The notes under the pieces: generated by a model | Told to the model about the DNA's origin: nothing | What the model saw: only the letters and a program-made list of their open reading frames with translations | The model's database searches: none | Shown here: piece after piece, positions 8,407 through 16,553 of the stretch | Numbering within the stretch: the stretch's first letter is position 1 | How the letters are laid out: every line of letters begins with the position of its first letter | Assembly (NCBI GenBank): GCA_038206765.1 | Contig: JBBRAM010000021.1 | Coordinates: 5,763-69,762 of the forward strand | Source: UKL13-2 sp038206765 | Lineage (GTDB): Bacteria > Pseudomonadota > Gammaproteobacteria > Burkholderiales > Usitatibacteraceae | Direction of reading: 5' to 3' | DNA: 64,000 nt | Program-made: the position numbers and the translations under genes

Positions 8407-10110
8407 AATCATCGGCAAATCTAACCCTTGTTCACGCGCGCAATCGATTGCTGACTCATAACCGGCATCAGCATGGCGCATCACGCCCGTCGCCGGATCG
8501 TTCCACAATACCCGCTCAATTCGCGTTGCGGCGGCATCGGTGCCATCGCACACAACCACCATACCAGAGTGTTGCGAATAGCCCATCCCCACGCCGCCGC
8601 CATGGTGTAGCGATACCCATGTTGCACCGCTTGCCGTAGTTAACAAAGCATTGAGTAGTGGCCAATCGGACACCGCGTCGCTGCCATCCATCATCGCTTC
8701 TGTCTCACGATTCGGGCTGGCAACGGAGCCAGAGTCCAAATGGTCGCGGCCAATAACAATCGGCGCTTTGAGCTCGCCCGTTTTTACCATCTCATTGAAC
8801 GCCAAACCGGCGCGATGCCGATCACCCAAACCAATCCAGCAAATCCGCGCGGGTAAGCCTTGAAATGCAATGCGCTCACCCGCCATGTTAAGCCAACGGT
8901 GCAGGTGATGATCGTCGGGGAACAGCTCTTTCATTTTCTGATCGGTTTTACGAATGTCGTCCGCGTCGCCGGATAATGCCACCCAACGAAATGGCCCCTT
9001 GCCGCGACAAAATAGCGGGCGAATATAAGCAGGTACGAAGCCGGGGAATGCGAACGCATTTTTTACACCTTCGTCAAACGCCACTTGCCGGATGTTGTTG
9101 CCGTAGTCGACCGTCGGAATGCCCATTGCTTGGAAATTCAGCATCGCCTGCACCTGCACGGCACAGCTTTGCGCAGCCGCCTTGCGAAGCGCTGGATGTT
9201 GAGTTTGGTCGGCCCGCGCGGCCTGCCATTGCGCATTTGACCAACCCGCCGGTAAATAGCCATTCACTAAATCATGAGCTGAGGTTTGATCGGTCACCAG
9301 ATCGGGCCTTATATTTTGAATTTTTGCGCGGCGCACCAGCTCTGGAAAAATCTCTGCCGCGTTGCCGAGTAGTCCAATCGAAACTGCTTTTTTCTCCTGC
9401 ACGTAGCGGGCAACGCGTGCCAGTGCATCGTCCAAGTTATCAGCTTGCTCATCCAAATAACGCGTCCGAATTCGCATATCAATGCGTGACTGCTGGCATT
9501 CGATATTGAGGGATGTCGCGCCGGCAAAACTCGCCGCCAACGGCTGCGCACCGCCCATACCACCCAGGCCTGCGGTGAGGAACCAGCGCCCACCCAGATC
9601 GCCGCCGTAGTGCTGCCGCCCGGCTTCCACAAACGTCTCGTATGTGCCCTGCACAATGCCTTGGGTACCAATGTAAATCCACGAGCCTGCCGTCATTTGG
9701 CCGTACATCATCAGGCCCTTGCGGTCCAGTTCGTCAAAGTGCTCCCAGGTTGCCCACTTTGGCACTAAGTTTGAATTTGCCAGCAGCACCCGCGGCGCAT
9801 CAACATGCGTGCGAAAAACACCCACCGGTTTCCCGGATTGAATAAGTAAGGTTTCATCTTCCTTCAGCGTCCGCAGCGCCACTAAAATTGCCTCATAACA
9901 ATCCCAGTTCCGTGCCGCTTTACCGATACCGCCGTAAACCACCAATGCATCCGGATTCTCGGCGACTTCCGGGTCAAGGTTATTTTGAAGCATGCGATAA
10001 GCCGCTTCGATAAGCCAGTTTTGACAGACGATCTCCGTGCCACGCGGTGCGCGGACGGGGTGTGCGCCATGAGTAGGCGCAATTTTATTGACGGTGGATA
10101 AATCGTTCAT
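8392..10110 (-). CDS. hutU: urocanate hydratase (urocanase)
   Basis: 572 residues, close to the family norm of about 555-560. Step 2 of histidine degradation: converts urocanate to 4-imidazolone-5-propionate using tightly bound NAD+ as an electrophile. The protein is collinear with the family throughout, including TAGLGGMGGAQPLAASFAGA near residue 175 and the C-terminal HHGGGVGMGYSQHSGMVVV stretch. AGGGA lies seven bases before the ATG at 10110. It is the first gene of the leftward hut transcript and starts about 40 bases from the HutC palindrome. Its final codons overlap the last unit of the 13-bp repeat array. Confidence 0.97.
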   Translation of the reverse strand: MNDLSTVNKIAPTHGAHPVRAPRGTEIVCQNWLIEAAYRMLQNNLDPEVAENPDALVVYGGIGKAARNWDCYEAILVALRTLKEDETLLIQSGKPVGVFRTHVDAPRVLLANSNLVPKWATWEHFDELDRKGLMMYGQMTAGSWIYIGTQGIVQGTYETFVEAGRQHYGGDLGGRWFLTAGLGGMGGAQPLAASFAGATSLNIECQQSRIDMRIRTRYLDEQADNLDDALARVARYVQEKKAVSIGLLGNAAEIFPELVRRAKIQNIRPDLVTDQTSAHDLVNGYLPAGWSNAQWQAARADQTQHPALRKAAAQSCAVQVQAMLNFQAMGIPTVDYGNNIRQVAFDEGVKNAFAFPGFVPAYIRPLFCRGKGPFRWVALSGDADDIRKTDQKMKELFPDDHHLHRWLNMAGERIAFQGLPARICWIGLGDRHRAGLAFNEMVKTGELKAPIVIGRDHLDSGSVASPNRETEAMMDGSDAVSDWPLLNALLTTASGATWVSLHHGGGVGMGYSQHSGMVVVCDGTDAAATRIERVLWNDPATGVMRHADAGYESAIDCAREQGLDLPMISDKA

Positions 10111-10147
10111 GGAAAATCCCTAGCAAGCGTAGCAATTTAATCAATAA

Positions 10148-10173
10148 ACTCTACTTGTCTAGACAAGTAGAGT
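10148..10173. promoter_or_regulatory. HutC operator, perfect 26-bp palindrome
   Basis: Half-site ACTCTACTTGTCT followed immediately by its exact reverse complement. The core CTTGTCTAGACAAG matches the known HutC-type site (CTTGTATA-like dyad with urocanate as inducer). It sits between divergent hutU and hutC and overlaps the promoter elements of both, so one bound HutC dimer should shut both transcripts. Confidence 0.9.
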
Positions 10174-10176
10174 CAA
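10148..10176 (-). promoter_or_regulatory. predicted sigma-70 promoter of hutU-hutH
   Basis: On the minus strand: -35 TTGACT (10176-10171, 5 of 6), 17-bp spacer, -10 TAGAGT (10153-10148, 4 of 6). The whole spacer and the -10 lie inside the HutC palindrome. The predicted start near 10141 gives a leader of about 30 nt that contains the AGGGA ribosome site. Confidence 0.6.
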
Positions 10177-10183
10177 GTATTCT
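10155..10183 (+). promoter_or_regulatory. predicted sigma-70 promoter of hutC-hutF
   Basis: -35 TTGTCT (10155-10160), 17-bp spacer, -10 TATTCT (10178-10183), each 4 of 6 to consensus. The -35 lies in the operator. The expected start falls at about 10190-10191, on the hutC ATG, which has no Shine-Dalgarno sequence before it, so the mRNA may be leaderless. Confidence 0.5.
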
Positions 10184-10190
10184 TTCAACT

Positions 10191-10916
10191 ATGGTTACCA
10201 AAAACAAGCCTGCACGAGTCGCCGCTCCTTACACTAAGGTCAAACAATATTTGAAGAAAAATCTTCAACATCGCCGCTGGCCGGCGGGTGCATTGATGCC
10301 TTCTGAGGCTGAACTGGTCGCGCAATTCGGCGTGAGCCGCATGACGGTGAATCGTGCTATTCGTGAATTGCAAACAGAAGGTTTGGTCGAGCGTATTCAG
10401 GGGGTTGGCACCTTTGCGGCCGAATTGCACCGCGTGTCGTCGACCTTGACCATCCGCGATCTGCACAGTGAAATTGTGGCGCGCGGCCACTCCCATCACG
10501 CCGAAGTGCATATTGCCAAAGCGGAATCAGCTACGGCTGCCACCGCCGCACGGCTTGGCGTCGAGAAGGGGGCGGCTGTTTTCCATACGCTGATGGTGCA
10601 CCATGAAAACGGCGTGCCTTTACAATGCGAAGACCGCTATGTGAACCCAGACTGTGCGCCAGACTATTTAAATATCGATTTCAGCCAAACAACACCGACG
10701 CAATATCTGCTCGACGTTGCCCCACATTGGGAGGCGCAGTACTGTATCGAGGCCAGCGCTCCAACCTTGCGTGAGGCCAAACTCCTCGGCATTAGCCGCC
10801 AAGATGCTTGCCTCATTATTTCGCGCCGCACGATGACTATGAATGTACCGATCACCGTTGCACGACTGGTGCATCCGGGCAAGCTCTACATGTTAGAAGG
10901 GCAGTTCAAACCATGA
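10191..10916 (+). CDS. hutC: histidine utilisation repressor, GntR/HutC family
   Basis: 241 residues. N-terminal GntR winged helix-turn-helix (~10-80, with MPSEAELVAQFGVSRMTVNR as the recognition region) and a C-terminal UTRA effector domain (~95-235), which in this family binds urocanate and releases the operator. An upstream in-frame TTG (10155) would place the start inside the operator; the ATG at 10191 matches the family N-terminus. No ribosome site precedes it, consistent with a leaderless transcript. It is the first gene of the rightward transcript, overlaps hutD by four bases (ATGA) and faces its own perfect palindrome, so autorepression is expected. Confidence 0.93.
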   Translation: MVTKNKPARVAAPYTKVKQYLKKNLQHRRWPAGALMPSEAELVAQFGVSRMTVNRAIRELQTEGLVERIQGVGTFAAELHRVSSTLTIRDLHSEIVARGHSHHAEVHIAKAESATAATAARLGVEKGAAVFHTLMVHHENGVPLQCEDRYVNPDCAPDYLNIDFSQTTPTQYLLDVAPHWEAQYCIEASAPTLREAKLLGISRQDACLIISRRTMTMNVPITVARLVHPGKLYMLEGQFKP

Positions 10917-11566
10917 AGCCTTTGATGATTCGCCTAGATGAAATTGCCCCGCAGCCATGGCGCAATGGCGGCGGAAAAACGCGGGAATTGCTCCGTTTGC
11001 AGCAGGACAATAGTCCGTCATGGCAATGCCGAATTAGCGTAGCCGATATTGAATCCGATGGACCTTTTTCGTCGTTTGAAGGTGTTGAGCGCTGGTTTGC
11101 GGTGGTCGAGGGCGCGGGCGTGGCTCTGCGATTTGCAAGTCAGGAAACAACGCTACTGAAATCAAGCCCGCCTTTTTGTTTCGATGGCGGCACGCCGCCT
11201 GATTGCAAGCTGATTCATGGCGCAACACGTGATTTAAATTTGATGACAGTGGGCGGCTCGGGAAAAATGCAGATTGCCTATGACCGGCTGGCATGGCGAG
11301 CCGAATCAACGCCATCAACGCCATCAACACCATCAATTCCATCAAATCCACACGGGCAATGCGGATTGTTCACGACGGTTGCCGGCTATATTCATTGCGA
11401 TGCAATATCGGGACAACCAATTGGGCCCATCGCAGCGCATTCGCTGGTCTGGTTTAGTGAATCACCGACTAAACCACTCGTTTTTGAGGCGTTACAACAA
11501 GCCACGCAATGCATCGGTTGGTGGCTTAGTTTTTCGCCATCAGAAATAAGAAGGAACGCATCGTGA
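10913..11566 (+). CDS. hutD: HutD family protein
   Basis: 217 residues, cupin-like HutD family, recognised by PQPWRNGGGKTRELL near the N-terminus and the SVADIESDGPFSSFEGVERWF segment that follows. In Pseudomonas HutD is thought to act as a governor that limits hut expression, perhaps by binding a pathway intermediate; no enzyme activity is established. The start ATG at 10913 overlaps the hutC stop (ATGA), and the gene ends overlapping the GTG of hutI, so translation is coupled along the operon. A 9-bp repeat in the DNA adds a Ser/Thr-Pro stretch (STPSTPSTPSIPSNP, ~residues 130-145), probably a surface loop. Confidence 0.88.
   Translation: MKPLMIRLDEIAPQPWRNGGGKTRELLRLQQDNSPSWQCRISVADIESDGPFSSFEGVERWFAVVEGAGVALRFASQETTLLKSSPPFCFDGGTPPDCKLIHGATRDLNLMTVGGSGKMQIAYDRLAWRAESTPSTPSTPSIPSNPHGQCGLFTTVAGYIHCDAISGQPIGPIAAHSLVWFSESPTKPLVFEALQQATQCIGWWLSFSPSEIRRNAS
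11303..11347. repeat. 9-bp in-frame tandem repeat in hutD
   Basis: Five imperfect 9-bp units (GAATCAACG, CCATCAACG, CCATCAACA, CCATCAATT, CCATCAAAT). They encode the repeated Ser-Thr-Pro stretch of HutD; changes in copy number would stay in frame. Confidence 0.85.
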
Positions 11567-12795
11567 CCACGCTTTGGCATAACGCGAACGTCGCCACGAT
11601 GTGCGATTCCAATTGGGGCATGATCGAGCGCGGCGCCGTGATTACGAATGGCAGCAACATCGTCTGGGTTGGTCGCGAACAAGATTGCCCGATAGAACAC
11701 TTGCAACAAGTCACGACTAAACACAATCTCGGTAATCGTTTGCTTACACCAGGTTTAATCGATTGCCACACTCATCTGATCTATGGCGGTGATCGCGCTT
11801 GGGAGTTTGAACTGCGTTTGCATGGCGCGAGCTACGAAGAGATTGCCCGTGCAGGCGGCGGCATTCGCTCAACGGTTTCAGCAACACGGCAGGCGGGTGA
11901 TGACGCGCTTTTTGAATCGGCATGCCAGCGCGCGCAACAACTCATGCGTGAAGGTGTGACCACCATCGAAATCAAATCGGGATACGGGCTAACAGCGCAT
12001 GATGAAGCCCGCATGCTGCGCATTGCGCGGCGGTTGGGTGAGCAGTTGGGCATTACCGTTCACACCACTTATCTTGCTGCCCATGCGGTTCCGCCTGAGT
12101 TTGAAGGGCGAGCTGATGATTACATCGACGCAAGCAACCATTGGATGAGCGCACTTCATGCCGAAGGGCTCATTGATGCGGTAGACGCGTTTTGTGAGCG
12201 CATCGGTTTTACGCCCGTGCAAACGCGACGGGTGTTTGAGCGGGCACAACAGCTGGGGCTGCCCGTAAAACTTCATGCCGAACAATTGTCAGATCAGGGT
12301 GGGGCAGCGCTGGCCGCAGAATTTAATGCGTTGTCTTGTGATCATCTTGAGTATCTGAGTGCGGACGGTATTCGCGCGATGCAGAAGGCAGGCAGTGTGG
12401 CAGTGTTGCTACCTGGCGCGTTTTATTTTTTGCGTGAAACCAAGTTGCCGCCGATTCAGGCATTGCGCGATGCAGGCGTGCCGGTCGCGATTGCCACCGA
12501 CCACAATCCGGGTTCGTCGCCATGTCTATCGCCGCTATTGATACTCAATATGGCATGCACATTATTTCGCTTAACGCCGACTGAAGCACTGCTGGGTATG
12601 ACCGCAAACGCCGCATCTGCACTGGGCCTTGGGGCGACGCATGGCACCATTGAAGTCGGCAAACGGGCGGATTTTGCAGTTTGGAACGTGGCGCATCCGA
12701 ACGAATTGGCGTACTGGTTTGGCCATCATCCGTGTGAGCAAATTATCGTCGGTGGTGTAGTTCAAGAAACACATCGCGAGCAAAGTCATGATTGA
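11563..12795 (+). CDS. hutI: imidazolonepropionase
   Basis: 410 residues, normal length. Step 3 of the pathway: hydrolyses 4-imidazolone-5-propionate to N-formimidoyl-L-glutamate. Member of the amidohydrolase superfamily with the metal-binding pair H69-x-H71 in PGLIDCHTHLIYGGDR and a further metal-site Asp in ATDHNPGSSP near residue 313. Starts with GTG at 11563 (GTGA overlap with the hutD stop), with AAGGA upstream. Its last codons overlap hutG by eight bases. Nothing unusual in the sequence. Confidence 0.96.
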   Translation: MTTLWHNANVATMCDSNWGMIERGAVITNGSNIVWVGREQDCPIEHLQQVTTKHNLGNRLLTPGLIDCHTHLIYGGDRAWEFELRLHGASYEEIARAGGGIRSTVSATRQAGDDALFESACQRAQQLMREGVTTIEIKSGYGLTAHDEARMLRIARRLGEQLGITVHTTYLAAHAVPPEFEGRADDYIDASNHWMSALHAEGLIDAVDAFCERIGFTPVQTRRVFERAQQLGLPVKLHAEQLSDQGGAALAAEFNALSCDHLEYLSADGIRAMQKAGSVAVLLPGAFYFLRETKLPPIQALRDAGVPVAIATDHNPGSSPCLSPLLILNMACTLFRLTPTEALLGMTANAASALGLGATHGTIEVGKRADFAVWNVAHPNELAYWFGHHPCEQIIVGGVVQETHREQSHD

Positions 12796-13588
12796 AACCG
12801 CTTTTTTGCTGCATCGCGGAACATCGCCGCTGCTGGTGAGTCTGCCGCATATCGGGACGTTGATTCCGGAAAACATTAGGCATCGATTTTTGCCTCGTGC
12901 GCTGTTTTGCGAAGACACTGATTGGCATCTTGACCAGCTCTACAGCTTTGTGAACGTGATGGGTGCGAGTGTGCTTTCGCCGACGTATTCCCGCTACGTC
13001 ATCGATCTAAATCGCCCGCCTGAAAACATGCCAATGTATGCAGGCAACAACAATACCGAGCTCTGCCCCACGCGATTTTTTAGCGGCGATGCGTTGTACA
13101 ACGACGGTAGTGCCCCCAATGAAAATGAAATTGCCGAGCGGCTGACGCACTATTGGCAGCCTTATCACGCAGCGCTGGCGGCGGAGCTCGCCCGCCTAAA
13201 ATCTATCCATGGCTACGCGATTCTTTTTGATGGTCACAGCATTAAATCTGAATTACCGTGGTTGTTTGCCGGACGTTTGCCGGACTTAAATTTGGGGACG
13301 GTGAATGGCACGAGCTGTGATGCATCTTTACGCGATGCATTGGCAGGTGTTTTGCAATCGCAAACCAAATTCACGCATGTCGTTGATGGCCGCTTCAAGG
13401 GCGGATACATCACGCGCCACTACGGCGCGCCCGGCAATCACCTGCACGCAGTGCAATTGGAAATGAGTTGGCGCTGCTACATGCACGAGAGCCCACCATT
13501 TCATTACGATAAAAATCTAGCCGCCAACGTGCAGCCGCTCTTGCAAAGACTGATTGAGACCATGCTGAATTGGAAGCCCGATGCCTAG
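12788..13588 (+). CDS. hutG: N-formylglutamate deformylase (N-formylglutamate amidohydrolase)
   Basis: 266 residues. Last step of the five-step hut route: hydrolyses N-formyl-L-glutamate to glutamate and formate. Family signatures are LLVSLPHIGTLIPENIRHRF near the start, EDTDWHLDQLY, IDLNRPPEN and DGHSIKSELPWLF. It is the HutG of the Pseudomonas/Burkholderia type, not the arginase-like formimidoylglutamase also called HutG in enterobacteria, which agrees with the presence of hutF next door. The ATG at 12788 lies within the end of hutI, and the gene overlaps hutF by eight bases. Confidence 0.95.
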   Translation: MIETAFLLHRGTSPLLVSLPHIGTLIPENIRHRFLPRALFCEDTDWHLDQLYSFVNVMGASVLSPTYSRYVIDLNRPPENMPMYAGNNNTELCPTRFFSGDALYNDGSAPNENEIAERLTHYWQPYHAALAAELARLKSIHGYAILFDGHSIKSELPWLFAGRLPDLNLGTVNGTSCDASLRDALAGVLQSQTKFTHVVDGRFKGGYITRHYGAPGNHLHAVQLEMSWRCYMHESPPFHYDKNLAANVQPLLQRLIETMLNWKPDA

Positions 13589-15026
13589 TGCAATTGTTAG
13601 CCCAAGGTTAAAACCAAAACGCCTCTGGGCGGCACGCGCATGGTTGGAAAGCGGTTGGGCTGAGCGCGTGCTGTTCACCATCGGAGACGACGGCCATTGG
13701 GCGAGTATCGTTGCCGATACCGATCAGCCGAAAGATGCAACCATCGTTAACGGTGCCGCATTGCCCGGTATGGTGAACGCGCACAGCCACGCATTCCAAC
13801 GAGCATTTGCGGGGATGGCAGAGCGACGTGAATCTGGGAGCCAGAACACAAGCACAAGCGCAAATACGAACGCAAACACGAGCGATAATTTCTGGTCCTG
13901 GCGGGACCGCATGTACAGCGTGGCTTTGCGCATCACACCCGATCAACTTGAAGCTATTGCCGCGCAATTGTTTATCGAACTGTTGCGCGGCGGCTATACC
14001 CAGGTTTGTGAGTTCCACTATTTGTTGCACGACCCGCAAGGTACGCCATACGACGATTCACTCAGGCTCTCTTGGTCGGTTGCCGATGCGGCTAGCACTG
14101 CCGGTATCGGTTTAACTATGCTGCCGGTGCTCTATGAACGCGCCGGGTTTAATCAGCCAACTCTGCGCGATGATCAGCGCCGTTTTGCCAGCACACCCGC
14201 GAGTGTATGGGCGGCGCGGGAGGCTTTGCATCATTCCGGCAAGCCGTTGCTCAACGCCGGCGTGGCGATTCACTCGCTGCGGGCTGCCTCGCCACAATCC
14301 ATCGCGGTGTTGCGTGATTTGACGACAGACGATACGGCTATCCACATTCACGTCAGCGAACAAATGCAGGAAGTAGAGGACTGCGTTGCCACGCTCGGCG
14401 CACGTCCTATCGCAAGGCTGGCGCAAGAAAAGCTGCTTGATTCGCGCTGGCAACTCGTTCATGCGACGCATACTGTCGAGAGCGAAATCGCTTCAATCGC
14501 CAGTACTGGCGCGGGGTTTGTGGTTTGCCCCAGTACCGAGGCGAACTTGGGTGATGGCTTTTGTGATCTGCCAAATTGGCTCGGGAGCAGCATACGGATG
14601 TCGATCGGCTCCGACAGCCACATCACCCGCGATTGGCGCGAAGAACTGCGTTTATTGGAATACGGCCAGCGTTTGCAAAAACGACAGCGCAATATCAGCG
14701 CATCAATCGCTACGCCCTCAACCGCCGAACGGTTATGGCAGCGATCGCAAACCGGCGGCGCGGCGGCGGCCGGTTTCAAGCAATGGGGGCTCGCCGTTGG
14801 GGCAAGGGCGGATCTGCTAGTTGTAAGTTCTGATGATGCCCACCTGCTCGGCATCCCCGATTTGCAATTAATGGATGCGCTCGTGTTTTCCAGCCCCTCG
14901 AGCCCTTGGCGCGATGTGATGGTGGCAGGGCAATGGGTGGTGCGCGATCATCATCACGCGAATGCTGCGTCCGTTGCGGATCGATTTGCAAAAGCGATGC
15001 GGGAAATTTGGACCCCGAAACAATAA
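13581..15026 (+). CDS. hutF: formimidoylglutamate deiminase
   Basis: 481 residues, amidohydrolase superfamily. Converts N-formimidoyl-L-glutamate to N-formyl-L-glutamate plus ammonia, the fourth step of the five-step route. The metal-binding motif is NAHSHAFQRAFAGM (H68, H70), with HVSEQMQEVEDC, HATHT and IGSDSHITRDWREEL further on. Somewhat longer than the usual ~450 residues because of a Ser/Thr/Asn-rich insertion (about 83-100) between the metal-binding loop and FWSWRDRMY, coded by a repetitive stretch. Last gene of the operon; the next gene is on the opposite strand. Confidence 0.95.
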   Translation: MPSAIVSPRLKPKRLWAARAWLESGWAERVLFTIGDDGHWASIVADTDQPKDATIVNGAALPGMVNAHSHAFQRAFAGMAERRESGSQNTSTSANTNANTSDNFWSWRDRMYSVALRITPDQLEAIAAQLFIELLRGGYTQVCEFHYLLHDPQGTPYDDSLRLSWSVADAASTAGIGLTMLPVLYERAGFNQPTLRDDQRRFASTPASVWAAREALHHSGKPLLNAGVAIHSLRAASPQSIAVLRDLTTDDTAIHIHVSEQMQEVEDCVATLGARPIARLAQEKLLDSRWQLVHATHTVESEIASIASTGAGFVVCPSTEANLGDGFCDLPNWLGSSIRMSIGSDSHITRDWREELRLLEYGQRLQKRQRNISASIATPSTAERLWQRSQTGGAAAAGFKQWGLAVGARADLLVVSSDDAHLLGIPDLQLMDALVFSSPSSPWRDVMVAGQWVVRDHHHANAASVADRFAKAMREIWTPKQ

Positions 15027-15095
15027 TCTCTGCTGCTCTAAACCGCGGTGCTCGGTGGCTAAACACTATTTGCCAAAACACTTCGTGCCTGGGCA

Positions 15096-15854
15096 TTAAC
15101 TAGCTGAACTAAACCACTGCAACCAAACGCCCGCCACCAAATAGCAGCTGCCCGTCACCATCACCGTTCCGCGCGTCCATTTGCGGAAATGGGCATCACT
15201 CATTTTATCGAGCGCTTTTCGGGATAGATTGGTGCCGATCATGGCGAGCATGACCGCGCCGATCGCAACCCACCATTCGACGTTGCCATGCGCGCTATTG
15301 AGCAGCACGCCGAAATAAATGATCTTCAAAATATGGCCGAAGCTCTGAGTGCTCGCTTTGGTCGCTACCACTTGTTTACGATCCATACTTGAATGAATAT
15401 AAAACACATCGAGAAGCGGTCCTGAAATTCCCGCCACCAATTGAATCGCTGTGCAGGTTAATCCGCAGAGCAGCGGCTGGCCGGGCTTGTCGACATTAAA
15501 TTTCAAGTTCTGCGGCAGCAAAAAGCTGATGAACGGGGTCGCGCCCAGCAGCAGATAGGCAACTGGTTTGCTCGCCGATAATTGGATAAAACTAAACGCC
15601 GCCAACACAATCAGCGCCCCGAGTGCGGTACCGCGAAACACCCGCCAATTCACATTGTTCCGCCACAGCCAAGCCCGCCAACCATTCGCCGCCATTTGCG
15701 TCACACCGTGCAACATCATCGCCTGCGGGAGCGGTAAAAATGCCAGCAATACGCCCATCAAAATCATCCCGCCCGCCATGCCAAGGATGCCGGAAATAAA
15801 GGAGGTGACGACAATTGAGGCGGCAATGATAGTGATGGCGATTAGGGATGGCAT
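15096..15854 (-). CDS. TauE/SafE (DUF81) family membrane permease
   Basis: 252-residue polytopic inner-membrane protein with about seven or eight hydrophobic helices. The first (ITIIAASIVVTSFISGILGM) and the GMAGGMILMGVLLAFLPLPQAMMLHG loop are typical of the TauE/SafE family, whose members export sulfite, sulfoacetate or other organosulfur anions. The substrate here is unknown. It is convergent with the hut operon and has no sulfur genes beside it, so context gives no help. The ATG at 15854 has no strong ribosome site; the hydrophobic N-terminus begins right after it, which supports this start. Confidence 0.85.
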   Translation of the reverse strand: MPSLIAITIIAASIVVTSFISGILGMAGGMILMGVLLAFLPLPQAMMLHGVTQMAANGWRAWLWRNNVNWRVFRGTALGALIVLAAFSFIQLSASKPVAYLLLGATPFISFLLPQNLKFNVDKPGQPLLCGLTCTAIQLVAGISGPLLDVFYIHSSMDRKQVVATKASTQSFGHILKIIYFGVLLNSAHGNVEWWVAIGAVMLAMIGTNLSRKALDKMSDAHFRKWTRGTVMVTGSCYLVAGVWLQWFSSAS

Positions 15855-16553
15855 GCGTCGTTTTGAAGCTTGCGGTAGATTCCGAGGCTATTTTGCCTGG
15901 CCCTATTTTACGCAAATATAGCGCGCAACCAGAAGCCGAGCGCCAGCCGGTTGTTTGGCAAACGAATGCGGTGATACCGGCGGCACGGGCTGCGGTTGCG
16001 AAGCGAGAATCGCGCTATAGCCAGCAAAAATAGTAGTGGTTCGGTACCGGCCTAACCATCGGCGCTGCTAACGATTGGTACTGACGCGGCGTTTGCGGCG
16101 GTGTGCAATGCAATTGGGCGTATTTTGTAACTGTCTTTGCGCGGTTTTTGTTTCGGCAACTATTTCTATTTTAATACCCGCTCCCATTGCCGCTACTTTT
16201 TGTTCACGCGTACCGCGATTGCCACTACTTTGTTATAGTTCGACAACGATTTTCTCCCGCGGCGTCTGCCGTCAATGTTTCTGGCGACGCATGCTTTAAA
16301 AATCACTCCTGCAATCACTCCTGCAATCGCTCCTGCAATCGCTCCTGCGGCCGCTGCTGACGTTGCGTCAAATGCGCTATCGATGCGTCCACTATTGCTC
16401 TTTGCGACGTCTTTGTTAACAGCACAATCGCGAAGGCAGGCAAATTGGTGGTTGAGAGTTTTCAAAGCAGCAGGCGACAAATGGCAATTCTGCTGCATCC
16501 ATAAAACCGATTGATCCCAACCAAGCGAATCGCTGCAATCTTTTTACTCCCCT
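15855..16553. other. intergenic region, about 700 bases
   Basis: Upstream of both the TauE-like gene (minus) and the EEP-family gene (plus). Several short frames exist on both strands, but their products are low-complexity (for example Ala/Ile/Pro runs produced by the 12-bp repeat at 16301-16348) and none has a credible start. No terminator or RNA was recognised. Confidence 0.5.
16301..16348. repeat. 12-bp tandem repeat
   Basis: Four copies of AATCRCTCCTGC (two with A and two with G at position 5), perfectly in register, in the gap upstream of the EEP-family gene. Confidence 0.92.

Noticed and set aside
10155..10190. Upstream TTG start for hutC
   Set aside because: It would code through the operator and the -10, and adds residues not matching the family.
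15848..16514. Several short open frames on both strands
   Set aside because: Products are low-complexity, created by the 12-bp repeat, overlap each other and lack ribosome sites.
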